From Acidimicrobiales bacterium (GTDB taxonomy: Bacteria > Actinomycetota > Acidimicrobiia > Acidimicrobiales > MedAcidi-G1): a stretch of DNA of 64,000 nucleotides. The notes under the pieces are model-generated. The model worked only from the letters and a program-made list of their open reading frames with translations. It had not been told where the DNA came from and ran no database searches. Within the stretch, counting starts at the first letter, position 1. Each line of letters begins with the position of its first letter. Of this stretch, positions 8,074 through 16,573 are shown piece after piece. Where the stretch lies: the NCBI GenBank assembly GCA_029242745.1, contig JAQWTI010000005.1, positions 118,873 through 182,872 on the forward strand, written 5' to 3'. Position numbers and translations under genes: made by a program.

Positions 8074-9339
8074 ATGGACAACGACCTGCGCGCGGACCAC
8101 CGAGCAGATCAAGTCGCGCGCATCAACCTGCTGGACGGCAACTTCTACATCACCGATCCCTACCCCACCTACGACCATCTACGCCGGGAAAATCCCCTTT
8201 ACCGTGACGAGATCAACGGGCTGTGGGGCGTATTTCGCTACGACGACATCGTGGACATTGAGCGCGACAAGGAAACCTTCTCCAACGCCGGGGACGGACG
8301 GAGCGGGTATCGCCCAAAGATCCCAGCAGATCGCTCAATCATTGGCCTAGACGATCCCCATCACGTGATGCGCCGCAACGTGGTATCGCGGAGGTTTACA
8401 CCCCGAGCCGTCGCTGGCTGGGAGGACCATGTACGAGAAACAGTGACTGCGCTGATCGACGACGCTTTGAGCGATACAGCTGTCGGCGGGACCCGCCAGG
8501 TCGAGGTCATCACCCAGTTGGCCGCTCCACTTCCCGCCCAGATGATCGGCCTCCTACTCGGCTTCGGTGACGAGATGTGGCCCAAACTCCAGGAGTGGTC
8601 CGAACGCACCATTGCGTTGGGGGGTGGCCCTGGATACCACGACGAGGCAGGAGTAGCGGCCGCCATAGAGTTCGCTGGGGCTTGTGCCGACCTTTACGCG
8701 ACTAAGAAACCGGAAGTGACCGAAGGCTGCCCGATGAATGACGTGATGTCAGTTTGGATTGACCGGGAACGGCAAGGACCTGCGGCCATGGATGGGCACC
8801 CGTTCGGCCTAGACGAGATCATCTCGGACTCACTGTTGCTACTCGATGGCGGTGCCGAAACCACCCGCACCGTTATCGCCCGAACCCTCGTTGAGTTGGC
8901 CAGTCGACCTGATCAATGGGCGCTGCTGCGCAACGGCGCTGATCTGACAGTGGCCGTTGAGGAGTTCATCCGGTGGGTTACGCCAATCCACAATATGTGC
9001 CGTGTGGCCACTAAAGACGTGGCGATGCATGGCTGCATAATCCAAGCCGGTGAGCAACTGGTCCTCATGTATTCGTCAGCTAATCGAGATCCCGCTCACT
9101 TCGACCACCCAGAGACCTTCGATGTGACCCGGCACCCGAATCACCACATCGCGTTCGGCTTCGGCACACACTTCTGTTTAGGAGCTGCTTTGGCACGCTT
9201 GGAAATCCGTACATTTTTCGAAGAGTTTGTAGCCCGTGTAGCCGAGATCCGAATCACTCCAGGAACCAAGCCAGTAGAAATGCCTAATTCGTTTGTCTAC
9301 GGCCTGCGTGAAGCGCACCTCGAACTCACACCAGCCTGA
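8074..9339 (+). CDS. Cytochrome P450
   Basis: The 421-residue haem monooxygenase uses electrons from a ferredoxin to hydroxylate a hydrophobic substrate. The three P450 hallmarks are present: the I-helix oxygen-activation motif GGAETT near residue 257, the K-helix ExxR at Glu297-Arg300 (EEFIRW), and the haem loop FGFGTHFCLG with the ligand cysteine at about residue 368. It has no membrane anchor and is of the soluble bacterial class. The sequence is reminiscent of the CYP124/125/142 group that oxidises steroid and branched lipid side chains, but this is an impression only. No ferredoxin gene is adjacent. An acyl-CoA degradation locus lies some 11 kb away. Confidence 0.94.
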   Translation: MDNDLRADHRADQVARINLLDGNFYITDPYPTYDHLRRENPLYRDEINGLWGVFRYDDIVDIERDKETFSNAGDGRSGYRPKIPADRSIIGLDDPHHVMRRNVVSRRFTPRAVAGWEDHVRETVTALIDDALSDTAVGGTRQVEVITQLAAPLPAQMIGLLLGFGDEMWPKLQEWSERTIALGGGPGYHDEAGVAAAIEFAGACADLYATKKPEVTEGCPMNDVMSVWIDRERQGPAAMDGHPFGLDEIISDSLLLLDGGAETTRTVIARTLVELASRPDQWALLRNGADLTVAVEEFIRWVTPIHNMCRVATKDVAMHGCIIQAGEQLVLMYSSANRDPAHFDHPETFDVTRHPNHHIAFGFGTHFCLGAALARLEIRTFFEEFVARVAEIRITPGTKPVEMPNSFVYGLREAHLELTPA

Positions 9340-9389
9340 TTAACAACTCAGTCTGCAGGCCGACGCCCACGTAGTACCTCGCCACTCAT

Positions 9390-10199
9390 TTAGGTGAGGA
9401 ATGACGAAAAGTCAGGACCAGACCGGAGAGCCTGGCCACCGTCCACATTTATGGCCGTCCCGGTAATCCAACGCGACTCGGGACCGATAAGGAATCTGGC
9501 CAGTGCGCCCACATCAGACGGTTCACCCACACCGGTCACCGATGATGCAGCCAACGGCGTGTTGCGGAGATAGGAGGCAAAAACCTCGCTGTCGCGCGGG
9601 ACAAGGTCCATGACCTCAGTAGCGATGAAGCCAGGTCGAATAGAGTTGAAGCGCACACCTGATGAGCCAAATTCGTCTGCTGCATTTCTCATCAGTTCTT
9701 CAATTCCCGCCTTAGCCACCGGGTAGGCCCCAAAGTTCGGATGGGTCACGTGTCCAGCGATCGACGACATGCCCACAAATGAACCGCCATCGGCCGCCAC
9801 CATCTCCGGTACCGCATGCTTCAAACACAGCATGGTCCCCACTACGTTCAGGCGAAGTACCGACTCGAAGACGTCGACCTCCTGGAGATGCAGTGGACCG
9901 AGCCCACTACCGCCGCCAGCATTGGCCACTACGCCCCGTAGATTCCCGGCGTGCCCAGCTGCCACAGCCACGACGCGGGCTACATCATCTTCAACCGTCA
10001 CGTCGGCCACCATCGAGTGGACCGCTCCCCCGTGCCTAGGAGTAATCCCACCGGCGGCATCAGCCAGCCGATCAGCAGTTCTCCCACATATGGTGACCAC
10101 GGCCCCGTCGGCAGCTAACGCCTCCGCACATGCCCGACCGATACCCGTACCTCCACCGGTGACCAGTACGCCCATACCCGCCAACGCTCCGTCTGTCAC
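9390..10199 (-). CDS. Short-chain dehydrogenase/reductase
   Basis: The 269-residue protein is a classical SDR with the cofactor motif VTGGGTGIGRA (about residues 13-23), the VANAGG segment (NNAG equivalent), the catalytic serine in MSSIAGH and the YPVAK motif near residue 159. The C-terminal WITGTAINVDGG is typical. It oxidises or reduces a hydroxyl/keto pair with NAD(P); the substrate is unknown. Its ATG overlaps the stop of the upstream membrane protein gene by 4 bases (ATGA), which indicates coupling. Confidence 0.93.
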   Translation of the reverse strand: MTDGALAGMGVLVTGGGTGIGRACAEALAADGAVVTICGRTADRLADAAGGITPRHGGAVHSMVADVTVEDDVARVVAVAAGHAGNLRGVVANAGGGSGLGPLHLQEVDVFESVLRLNVVGTMLCLKHAVPEMVAADGGSFVGMSSIAGHVTHPNFGAYPVAKAGIEELMRNAADEFGSSGVRFNSIRPGFIATEVMDLVPRDSEVFASYLRNTPLAASSVTGVGEPSDVGALARFLIGPESRWITGTAINVDGGQALRSGPDFSSFLT

Positions 10200-10900
10200 G
10201 GCTGTTTCTTCTCCTGGGTTCCGTCTCTTGATTCCCCACCGGTTGCTTTACCAGAATCAGGAGGGGCAAGAAGGTCAAGGATCCCGGAGAAACCAGGCAC
10301 CCTACGAAGAGCCCGATCAGCCCAGAGAAGGGCCACGAGGCTCGCCAGGGTCCCAGCTGGCCAGCCAACAAGAAACCGGATCAGCACATAACTGCCAGTT
10401 GACGTCTGGTTGAATAGCCAGATGTCCCACGCTGAGGTGAGGAACTGGTAGCAACCAAGGCCGATCGTTAGGTGACCCATAACTTTGCCGTAGCGGGGAT
10501 GGTCGCGTGTTGGTTGCTCAAAAGGGATCACTAGGTGGGCGTAGCGCACCAGAAAGGGTTTCCCGATTAACACCGTAACGATGAGCGCCACCCCGATGGC
10601 AGCCTTAGTTCCGATCCCGATTCCGAAGTAAACAGCATCTGAATCTGTAACTATCCCAATGACGGCCCGAACTATGAAATAGGCCATGAGGATCGGCAGG
10701 TACCGGCCAAGATCTTCACCGCGTCGGTACCGACCCACCACAACTTTTAGGCTCCAAAGAGTGGCACCCACCACACCGGCGGCTAGTCCCCAGGCACGCT
10801 CAAGCCCCACAAACAAAGCGACCGGAAGGACTGAGTCCAGAACCCGATTGCGCTCGAACCGGTTGGAGTCCGGTCTGACTGGTTCAGATGATGAAGGCAT
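10196..10900 (-). CDS. VC0807/DUF3159-like membrane protein
   Basis: The 234-residue protein has about five to six hydrophobic helices, with an early RVLDSVLPVALFVGLERA segment similar to the start of the VC0807/DUF3159 families of unknown function. The open frame extends upstream, but I chose the ATG at 10900 because it limits overlap with the upstream gene to 17 bases. The C-terminus is charged (GTQEKKQP). The gene is coupled to the SDR gene by a 4-base overlap. A role in lipid metabolism is only suggested by that neighbour. Confidence 0.65.
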   Translation of the reverse strand: MPSSSEPVRPDSNRFERNRVLDSVLPVALFVGLERAWGLAAGVVGATLWSLKVVVGRYRRGEDLGRYLPILMAYFIVRAVIGIVTDSDAVYFGIGIGTKAAIGVALIVTVLIGKPFLVRYAHLVIPFEQPTRDHPRYGKVMGHLTIGLGCYQFLTSAWDIWLFNQTSTGSYVLIRFLVGWPAGTLASLVALLWADRALRRVPGFSGILDLLAPPDSGKATGGESRDGTQEKKQP

Positions 10901-11384
10901 CACAGGCGGCGGCCACGCCCAGAACCAGCACACCCTCGGGCACCCGGTCGGCGATCCGCCGAACCTCGGCGTAGTGATGGTGGTGGGAAGCCTCTGCGAA
11001 AAGGTGTCGTCGCTCGTCTAAACGATTGCCTGTTGGTATCTCGTCGAGGAACCCAAAGATTCGGAAGGCCAGTTCCAGGTCGGCAACCATCGGTGCCCGA
11101 CCGAAAAGAGCGGCCCTCTTCAGGGCCACACTGACGCATCCGGCGATCACATCGGCGGCATGCTCGTTGACACCCAGGCGCAGTTGCGTCGTGAAACCCC
11201 GCGCAAGCCGGAGTGCGTACCCCTGATCAGGACCCTGGCTGCCTAGACCTTCACCACGCGGCTGTCCTTCGGTTACCTCGCCTGGACGGTCCGCGTGCCA
11301 AGAGCCGAGTCGACGACGAGGGCTCAAGTAGGCGCGTTCAGTAGACCGAACAGCGGACTGGGGAACGTACGACGGTGCGGTCAT
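10884..11384 (-). CDS. Conserved actinobacterial hypothetical protein
   Basis: This 166-residue soluble protein has a proline/arginine-rich N-terminus followed by GSQGPDQGYALRLARG and a conserved-looking core FGRAPMVADLELAFRIFG. I recall similar proteins across Actinomycetota annotated only as hypothetical. A HHHH run near residue 134 could bind metal. It starts 4 bases after the Nudix gene stop and overlaps the next membrane protein gene, so it is part of a four-gene leftward transcript (Nudix, this gene, membrane protein, SDR). Confidence 0.65.
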   Translation of the reverse strand: MTAPSYVPQSAVRSTERAYLSPRRRLGSWHADRPGEVTEGQPRGEGLGSQGPDQGYALRLARGFTTQLRLGVNEHAADVIAGCVSVALKRAALFGRAPMVADLELAFRIFGFLDEIPTGNRLDERRHLFAEASHHHHYAEVRRIADRVPEGVLVLGVAAACDAFII

Positions 11385-11388
11385 GACC

Positions 11389-12237
11389 TCAGGTTACGGG
11401 GCCAGACGGCAACCAGATCCAGCCAAGAGTCGGACGAGTACCAGAGTCGCTGTATCCGTCATCGCCCTCAAAGCGAACCGGGGTGGTCGAATCGTTGACA
11501 ATCCGCACCTGAAGAACGGGCGCGTTGGATGCGGCAGCAGCCAAGACCTCATCGACCTTCCGGTAGGTTGCAAGCCGCTGGAACATAGCGATTGTCGGGC
11601 TGACCATGGTGATATCACCGGCTCTCCAGCGTTCTAGCGCATCGGCCGGTCGGCACCATTCCGAGTCCACAACCTCATGGCCGTCTACTACCGGCTCGAT
11701 ACCCGTAGGCGCCCGAGCCACGAAGAACGCTGTGTCATAGCGCTTGATGCTCGGCATGGGGGTTACCCAGCGAGCCACAGAATGAACGCCTGAAAGATCC
11801 AAGCAGGCCTCTCCAGCAGCCATAAGGTCGGCCAGAGATACCTCACCTGATTCCAAGGCGCGCCTACTGGCCACTAGGTGAGCCGCCAGTCCGGGGTCGC
11901 CGACACCAACGGCCACGCCGACCTCCTCAATGGTCTCACGTACTGCGGCAATGCGATACGAGGAAGAATCGTCTATTCCTAAGAGTCCGCCAGCGCTTCC
12001 AGAGGCAAGGGCTGTCCAGCGGGAATCGCTATCACCCTGATCTACTGCACCCCCAGGAAATAGGGTGTGCCCGGCCACAAAGGTCGAGGCCTCGGTGCGC
12101 CGCAAGGAAAGCACGTGCAGATCAGGACGATCATCGATCAATACCAAGGTGGCTGCCGACCGAATAGGAACTCCGTCAGTAGGTAAAATATCGCGATGGG
12201 GGCCGGCTATCCGATTTTCCGATCCTCCATTCACCAC
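11389..12237 (-). CDS. Nudix hydrolase, NUDT19/RP2-like
   Basis: The 282-residue protein starts its Nudix fold at about residue 28 (RSAATLVLIDD) and has the FVAGHTLFPGGAVD region followed, after an insertion of about 25 residues, by RETIEEVGV, the catalytic half of the Nudix box. A long insertion between the GG element and the REtxEE helix is characteristic of the NUDT19 acyl-CoA diphosphatase group. The ATG is preceded by AGGA at normal spacing. Hydrolysis of CoA or acyl-CoA derivatives is plausible but not shown. It is divergent from the SulP gene. Confidence 0.85.
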   Translation of the reverse strand: MVNGGSENRIAGPHRDILPTDGVPIRSAATLVLIDDRPDLHVLSLRRTEASTFVAGHTLFPGGAVDQGDSDSRWTALASGSAGGLLGIDDSSSYRIAAVRETIEEVGVAVGVGDPGLAAHLVASRRALESGEVSLADLMAAGEACLDLSGVHSVARWVTPMPSIKRYDTAFFVARAPTGIEPVVDGHEVVDSEWCRPADALERWRAGDITMVSPTIAMFQRLATYRKVDEVLAAAASNAPVLQVRIVNDSTTPVRFEGDDGYSDSGTRPTLGWIWLPSGPVT

Positions 12238-12260
12238 ATTGCGATCCTAGGTTCAAGGAC

Positions 12261-13526
12261 ATGAACGACGACCAGACCGCTGATCAGTTTGTCAAACCAC
12301 CTTCACGACCTGTTCTGGCCGATCTCCTAGCCGGACTTAGCGTGGCCATGGTGTTAGTACCCCAGTCCATGGCATACGCCGAGTTGGCTGGGCTACCGTC
12401 ACATCTCGGCCTGTTTGCTTCGGCTCTACCTCCTATTCTGGCCGCTCTCTTCGCCTCGTCTCCCTACCTGCAGACCGGCCCAGTTGCCTTGACCAGTCTG
12501 CTGACTTTCGGCGCTCTGGCCGGACTAGCCGAGATTGGCTCTGCCGACTACATAGCCATGGCTGCCCTACTTGCGCTACTGGTTGGAACGACCCGCCTCC
12601 TACTTGGCTTGCTGCGCCTCGGGATAGTCACTTACCTGATGCGAGACCCCGTAGTTACGGGTTTCACCTCCGCTGCCGCAATCCTCATTCTGGCCTCGCA
12701 ACTACCCAAGGCCTTAGGCGTGGTAGCTCCAAACGGCGGAGTGCTGTGGCAGGCTGGATGGTCCCTCAGCAATCCCAGCCAGTGGGAACTCACCTCCGTA
12801 GCCATCGCAACAGTCACCCTGGGACTAGTGCTGGCGGGCCGTCAGGTCATACATCGCCTCTTCCCCGGTGCGTTGCTAGCCGTAGTTGGGGGCATAGCAA
12901 TAAGTCGGCTGACCAACTACGACGGACCCGTGGTCGGCGACGTGCCCACCGGCCTCCCCAGCCTGTCCCTCAACCTTCCATGGGGCTCAACAGGCTCCCT
13001 GCTGGTCGGAAGTGTGCTCATTGCCCTAGTCGGCTACGCCGAGCCGGCATCGATCGCCCGGGTGTTCGCCACCCAAGACGGACAGCGATGGAGTGCCGAC
13101 CGAGAGTTCGTAAGTCAGGGTGTGGCCAATATCGCCTCGGCCGTCTCCGGATCGTTTCCAGTAGGTGGATCATTCAGCCGCTCGTCGCTCAACCGTATGG
13201 CCGGAGCCCAAACTAGGTGGTCGGGGCTTTTCACCGGCGCAGCCGTATTGGCCTTCCTTCCGTTTGCAAACGTTCTCGGACCACTACCCAGAGCCACCTT
13301 GGGAGGCGTTGTCATCGCTGCCGTGATAGGCCTAGTTCGGCCAGTAGCCCTGGTCGCGACAGTGCGTAGATCACCAGCCGATGCCCTAGTGGCGTGGTCC
13401 ACCTTCGCCGCCACGCTGGCCCTCGCACCTCAGGTCGAACAGGGCGTTCTGGTGGGAATCTTGTTATCACTCGCCGTGGGCCTACGAACCCGCAGAGCAG
13501 TAGGCCAGAACCGTCGGCAGTCCTAG
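12261..13526 (+). CDS. SulP-family anion transporter lacking a STAS domain
   Basis: The 421-residue membrane protein belongs to the SulP/SLC26 family of sulfate and other anion carriers. The hallmark N-terminal region is present (LAGLSVAMVLVPQSMAYAEL, about residues 24-43), as is the GLFASALPPILAALF region. About ten to twelve hydrophobic helices follow. The protein stops shortly after the last helix with RTRRAVGQNRRQS, so the cytoplasmic STAS domain found in most family members is absent. There is no sign of a frameshift, so the short form is probably natural. It overlaps the convergent isochorismatase-like gene by 4 bases. Confidence 0.9.
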   Translation: MNDDQTADQFVKPPSRPVLADLLAGLSVAMVLVPQSMAYAELAGLPSHLGLFASALPPILAALFASSPYLQTGPVALTSLLTFGALAGLAEIGSADYIAMAALLALLVGTTRLLLGLLRLGIVTYLMRDPVVTGFTSAAAILILASQLPKALGVVAPNGGVLWQAGWSLSNPSQWELTSVAIATVTLGLVLAGRQVIHRLFPGALLAVVGGIAISRLTNYDGPVVGDVPTGLPSLSLNLPWGSTGSLLVGSVLIALVGYAEPASIARVFATQDGQRWSADREFVSQGVANIASAVSGSFPVGGSFSRSSLNRMAGAQTRWSGLFTGAAVLAFLPFANVLGPLPRATLGGVVIAAVIGLVRPVALVATVRRSPADALVAWSTFAATLALAPQVEQGVLVGILLSLAVGLRTRRAVGQNRRQS

Positions 13527-14155
13527 TGGGACGCTTGCTCGAGCCAGATCTCCACAAGAGTGGCAACATCAGTCAACGTCGAGACGTAGGCCAGCGTGTG
13601 CTCCATTACTTGCTCTCCGTAGCCAGCCACCGTGGCTACCGAGCCATCAACCGGAACCACCACTTGGAACCCCTCGTTCACTAGATCAAATACCGCATTA
13701 GGGATGGCTACGTTGAGGCTCACTCCAACCACCACCACGGTTGTTACGCCCTCATTGCGAAGCATGGGGGACAACTCGGTTCCAGCCACGGGAGACAACC
13801 CGTGGAAGCGAGGAACGACGACGTCGGCACCGTCCACAAATCCGATTTCAGTAACTGGAGCCACAGCATCAGTCCCCACATGCTGCTGAACCTCAGCACG
13901 GCGCCCAGCAGCGAATAAGCGAGAATTACGATTACCGCCCCATAGGTCGAAGTGGGCATGGAAAGTGCAGTGCACAACCCGTACACCGGCGGAGCGGGCG
14001 GCACCAGCGAGATCAGCCAACCGTGGTAAAAGTCCTGCAGTCGCTACCGCGTCCGCCAACGCCGGCATGCTGGAATCTTCGCCTACCAGCCCGTTCTGGC
14101 ACTCGACCACGCACAGGGCGCAGTGGGTTGGGTATACCAAATCCCCAATCTCCAT
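13523..14155 (-). CDS. Isochorismatase-like protein with altered catalytic triad
   Basis: The 210-residue protein has the fold of isochorismatase/nicotinamidase cysteine hydrolases: an early ALCVVECQNG strand, the central VHCTFHAH, and VVVVGVSLNVAIPNAVF near residue 141. In active family members the triad is Asp-Lys-Cys. Here the aligned positions look like Glu18, Arg116 and Ala150, so all three are substituted. I therefore call the fold with confidence but not the hydrolase activity. The end overlaps the SulP gene by 4 bases; the start is 30 bases from the sulfatase gene end. Confidence 0.8.
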   Translation of the reverse strand: MEIGDLVYPTHCALCVVECQNGLVGEDSSMPALADAVATAGLLPRLADLAGAARSAGVRVVHCTFHAHFDLWGGNRNSRLFAAGRRAEVQQHVGTDAVAPVTEIGFVDGADVVVPRFHGLSPVAGTELSPMLRNEGVTTVVVVGVSLNVAIPNAVFDLVNEGFQVVVPVDGSVATVAGYGEQVMEHTLAYVSTLTDVATLVEIWLEQASH

Positions 14156-14185
14156 GGATTGACTCTCCCTCCAACCATTGTCCAG

Positions 14186-16516
14186 TTACTCGAATTTCGT
14201 GCTTGCCTCGCGCAGGACATCCAACCATCGCTCACCCGCGTCGGGTGCCAGCTCACCGGGCCGGTAGGTCACGTGGTGGATTTGGCCAGTCCACGGGAAG
14301 GTACCAAAGCGCTCTCTAATCGACCAAGACACAGGTGATCGACGATCTATCCCCACGTCAATGCCCTGAAAGGGCGCAATCGAAGTAATCACCGGTAGGT
14401 CCCGGTGATGGGCTGCAACGCTTCCATCGATCCTCAGCTCGGCGTGGACCTTCAGATCTCCAGCCGCCTCGATGGCCAGCACCACCGAGGTTGTTCCGGG
14501 TGGGAGTGAGCCACCATCCACTTCGATCATTGTCCCGTAGCCGTTCCAGGCCAGCTGTATGCGTCCATCGACCACGTAGAGGGCATAGCCGCCACCCTGG
14601 TCGCCGTGCGCCACCAATGTGCCGTTATCGCCACCTTCAAAGTAAAGAGCCACCTCGACTTCGAATGATCGAAAGTTAATGAGCGCCAGTGCCCGATATC
14701 GATCCGTAGTTGGTGTCCCTGGCCGCAGGACGGTGTCCACAATTTTTTCACTGTCCCATGGTGGTCGATACAAGTAATTTATGTAGTTGCCTTCATCCAA
14801 TGGAAACACCTGGTTGGTCCAGGCCGCCTGCTCCCAAGCAGCAACTAGCTCAGCGAGTTTCTCGGGATACTCATCAGCTAGATCCTCAGACTCGGTGGGA
14901 TCTGAAATAAGGTGGTGGAGTTCCCAACGCTCTTCCGAGAAGGGTGTCAGAGGTTGTCGGCAAGTCACTGCGGACCAGCCGTCCCGGTAAAAACCCCGAT
15001 GACCCATTTGTTCGTAGTACTGCTCTGGATGGGTGCCAGCAACGTCCGGATTGTCAAGAGACGCTGCGAAACTTGCTCCAGCTGGAGGCGGCACGGGTCT
15101 CCCGTGCTTGGTGGACGGCATGTCGACACCTGCCAAGTTGAGCAGAGTCGGTAGCAGGTCAGTGACATGCTGGTACTGGTGGCGGATTGTCCCACCACCG
15201 GGCAAACCCCCACCCTTGGAAATGATGAAGGGCACTTGATGTCCACCCTGATGGGTGTTGATCTTGTAGAGGCGGAAGGGTGTGCCAGAAACCATGGCCC
15301 ATCCCGATGGATAATGAGGCAGGGTCTGTGGGCCTCCTAGAAGTTCCATGCGGGAATAGTCCAACTCAACCGAATCCATTGGATTGGGTCTGGTCTGGCT
15401 AACCAGTGTTCGGAAATATGCGGAAGTGCCGTTATCTAAACCCTCACGACTCGCCCCATTGTCCGATGTGAAGACCACCACGGTGTTCTCCCACTCACCC
15501 ATGGCCTCAAGGCCCTCACGAAGGCTCCCTAGGTTCTGATCGACGTTGTCGACCATGGCTGCGTACAGCTCCTGATACCGGGCGAACAACTCCTGTTCCA
15601 TCGGCGACAACTCATCCCACGCTCTCACCGCATAATTCTCTTCGGTATTGCGCTGTGGCAGAACAACATCGTCGCCGAAAAGGCCAAGTTGCTTCTGGCG
15701 CTCGAACCGCTGGCGCCGGACTTCATCCCAACCTGCTTCGTACCGGCCTCGATACTTTTGGAGATCAACTGGCTTGGCCTGCAGCGGCGCATGCACCGCC
15801 CCATGAGAGAAATACAAAAACCACGGCTTGGTGGGATGACCGGAACGAACTTCACTCACCATGGTGAGTGCACGCTCAGTTAGGTCGTCGGTGAAATAGT
15901 AATCCTCTGGATAGTTGTCAATGTCCAGAGCATGGTTGTCCTCGTAAAGCCGGTGTGGCTGATGGAAGTTGGTCATCCCCTCAAGAATTCCGTAGAACCG
16001 GTCGAACCCATTCTGTAATGGCCACCCGGTACGCGGCCCAGCTTCGGTTGTCTCACTATCCGGACAAAGATGCCACTTCCCCACCATCAAGCTGGTCCAC
16101 CCGGCGCCACCCAGTACCTCACCCATGGTCAAAGCGTCATGGCGAATAGAAGCCGAGTATCCAGGAAACCCAGGCTGCATGTTGCAAACCGTGCCCACCC
16201 CGGCCAAATGATGATTTAGACCTGTCAATAATGACGCTCGAGTAGGTGAACACATCGGATTTACATGGAAGTTGGCGTATCGGATGCCTTCGGCAGCCAA
16301 GCGATCTACATGCGGCGTTTCGATTTCGGATCCAAAGCAGCCGACATCGCTGTAGCCGAGGTCGTCAACCAGCACAATTAGCACGTTGGGCGCACCGTCC
16401 GGGGCAGCAGGTGGTTGGGTCCAAGCCGGGGTAGACGTCGACATAATCCGTCCCACTTCACCCGTGAAGCCGATGTAGGCGGCAGTCGGGTCACTAGAAC
16501 TGTCGGCGATAGTCAT
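14186..16516 (-). CDS. Arylsulfatase, AtsA-like
   Basis: The 776-residue enzyme hydrolyses sulfate esters. The metal-binding start NVLIVLVDDLGYSDVG (Asp51-Asp52) is followed by the CxPxR motif CSPTRASLLTG with Cys89, the residue converted to formylglycine. A lectin-like beta domain of about 200 residues ends the protein, as in mycobacterial AtsA, which has about the same length. No signal peptide is seen, so it probably acts inside the cell. I chose the ATG at 16516, which has AGGAG 4 bases upstream, over the longer frame from 16543. The MFS gene upstream could import the sulfated substrate. Confidence 0.93.
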   Translation of the reverse strand: MTIADSSSDPTAAYIGFTGEVGRIMSTSTPAWTQPPAAPDGAPNVLIVLVDDLGYSDVGCFGSEIETPHVDRLAAEGIRYANFHVNPMCSPTRASLLTGLNHHLAGVGTVCNMQPGFPGYSASIRHDALTMGEVLGGAGWTSLMVGKWHLCPDSETTEAGPRTGWPLQNGFDRFYGILEGMTNFHQPHRLYEDNHALDIDNYPEDYYFTDDLTERALTMVSEVRSGHPTKPWFLYFSHGAVHAPLQAKPVDLQKYRGRYEAGWDEVRRQRFERQKQLGLFGDDVVLPQRNTEENYAVRAWDELSPMEQELFARYQELYAAMVDNVDQNLGSLREGLEAMGEWENTVVVFTSDNGASREGLDNGTSAYFRTLVSQTRPNPMDSVELDYSRMELLGGPQTLPHYPSGWAMVSGTPFRLYKINTHQGGHQVPFIISKGGGLPGGGTIRHQYQHVTDLLPTLLNLAGVDMPSTKHGRPVPPPAGASFAASLDNPDVAGTHPEQYYEQMGHRGFYRDGWSAVTCRQPLTPFSEERWELHHLISDPTESEDLADEYPEKLAELVAAWEQAAWTNQVFPLDEGNYINYLYRPPWDSEKIVDTVLRPGTPTTDRYRALALINFRSFEVEVALYFEGGDNGTLVAHGDQGGGYALYVVDGRIQLAWNGYGTMIEVDGGSLPPGTTSVVLAIEAAGDLKVHAELRIDGSVAAHHRDLPVITSIAPFQGIDVGIDRRSPVSWSIRERFGTFPWTGQIHHVTYRPGELAPDAGERWLDVLREASTKFE

Positions 16517-16573
16517 TGTGCTCCTGGGCTCGGATCCCACCAAGATCGACCAATGGTCGGAGGTTGGATGAAT

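Noticed and set aside
9379..9400. Inverted repeat CCTCGCC/GGTGAGG between the P450 and SDR genes as a terminator
   Set aside because: The stem is only 7 pairs with one G-T pair and no T-run, and part of it lies in the SDR stop region; too weak to list.
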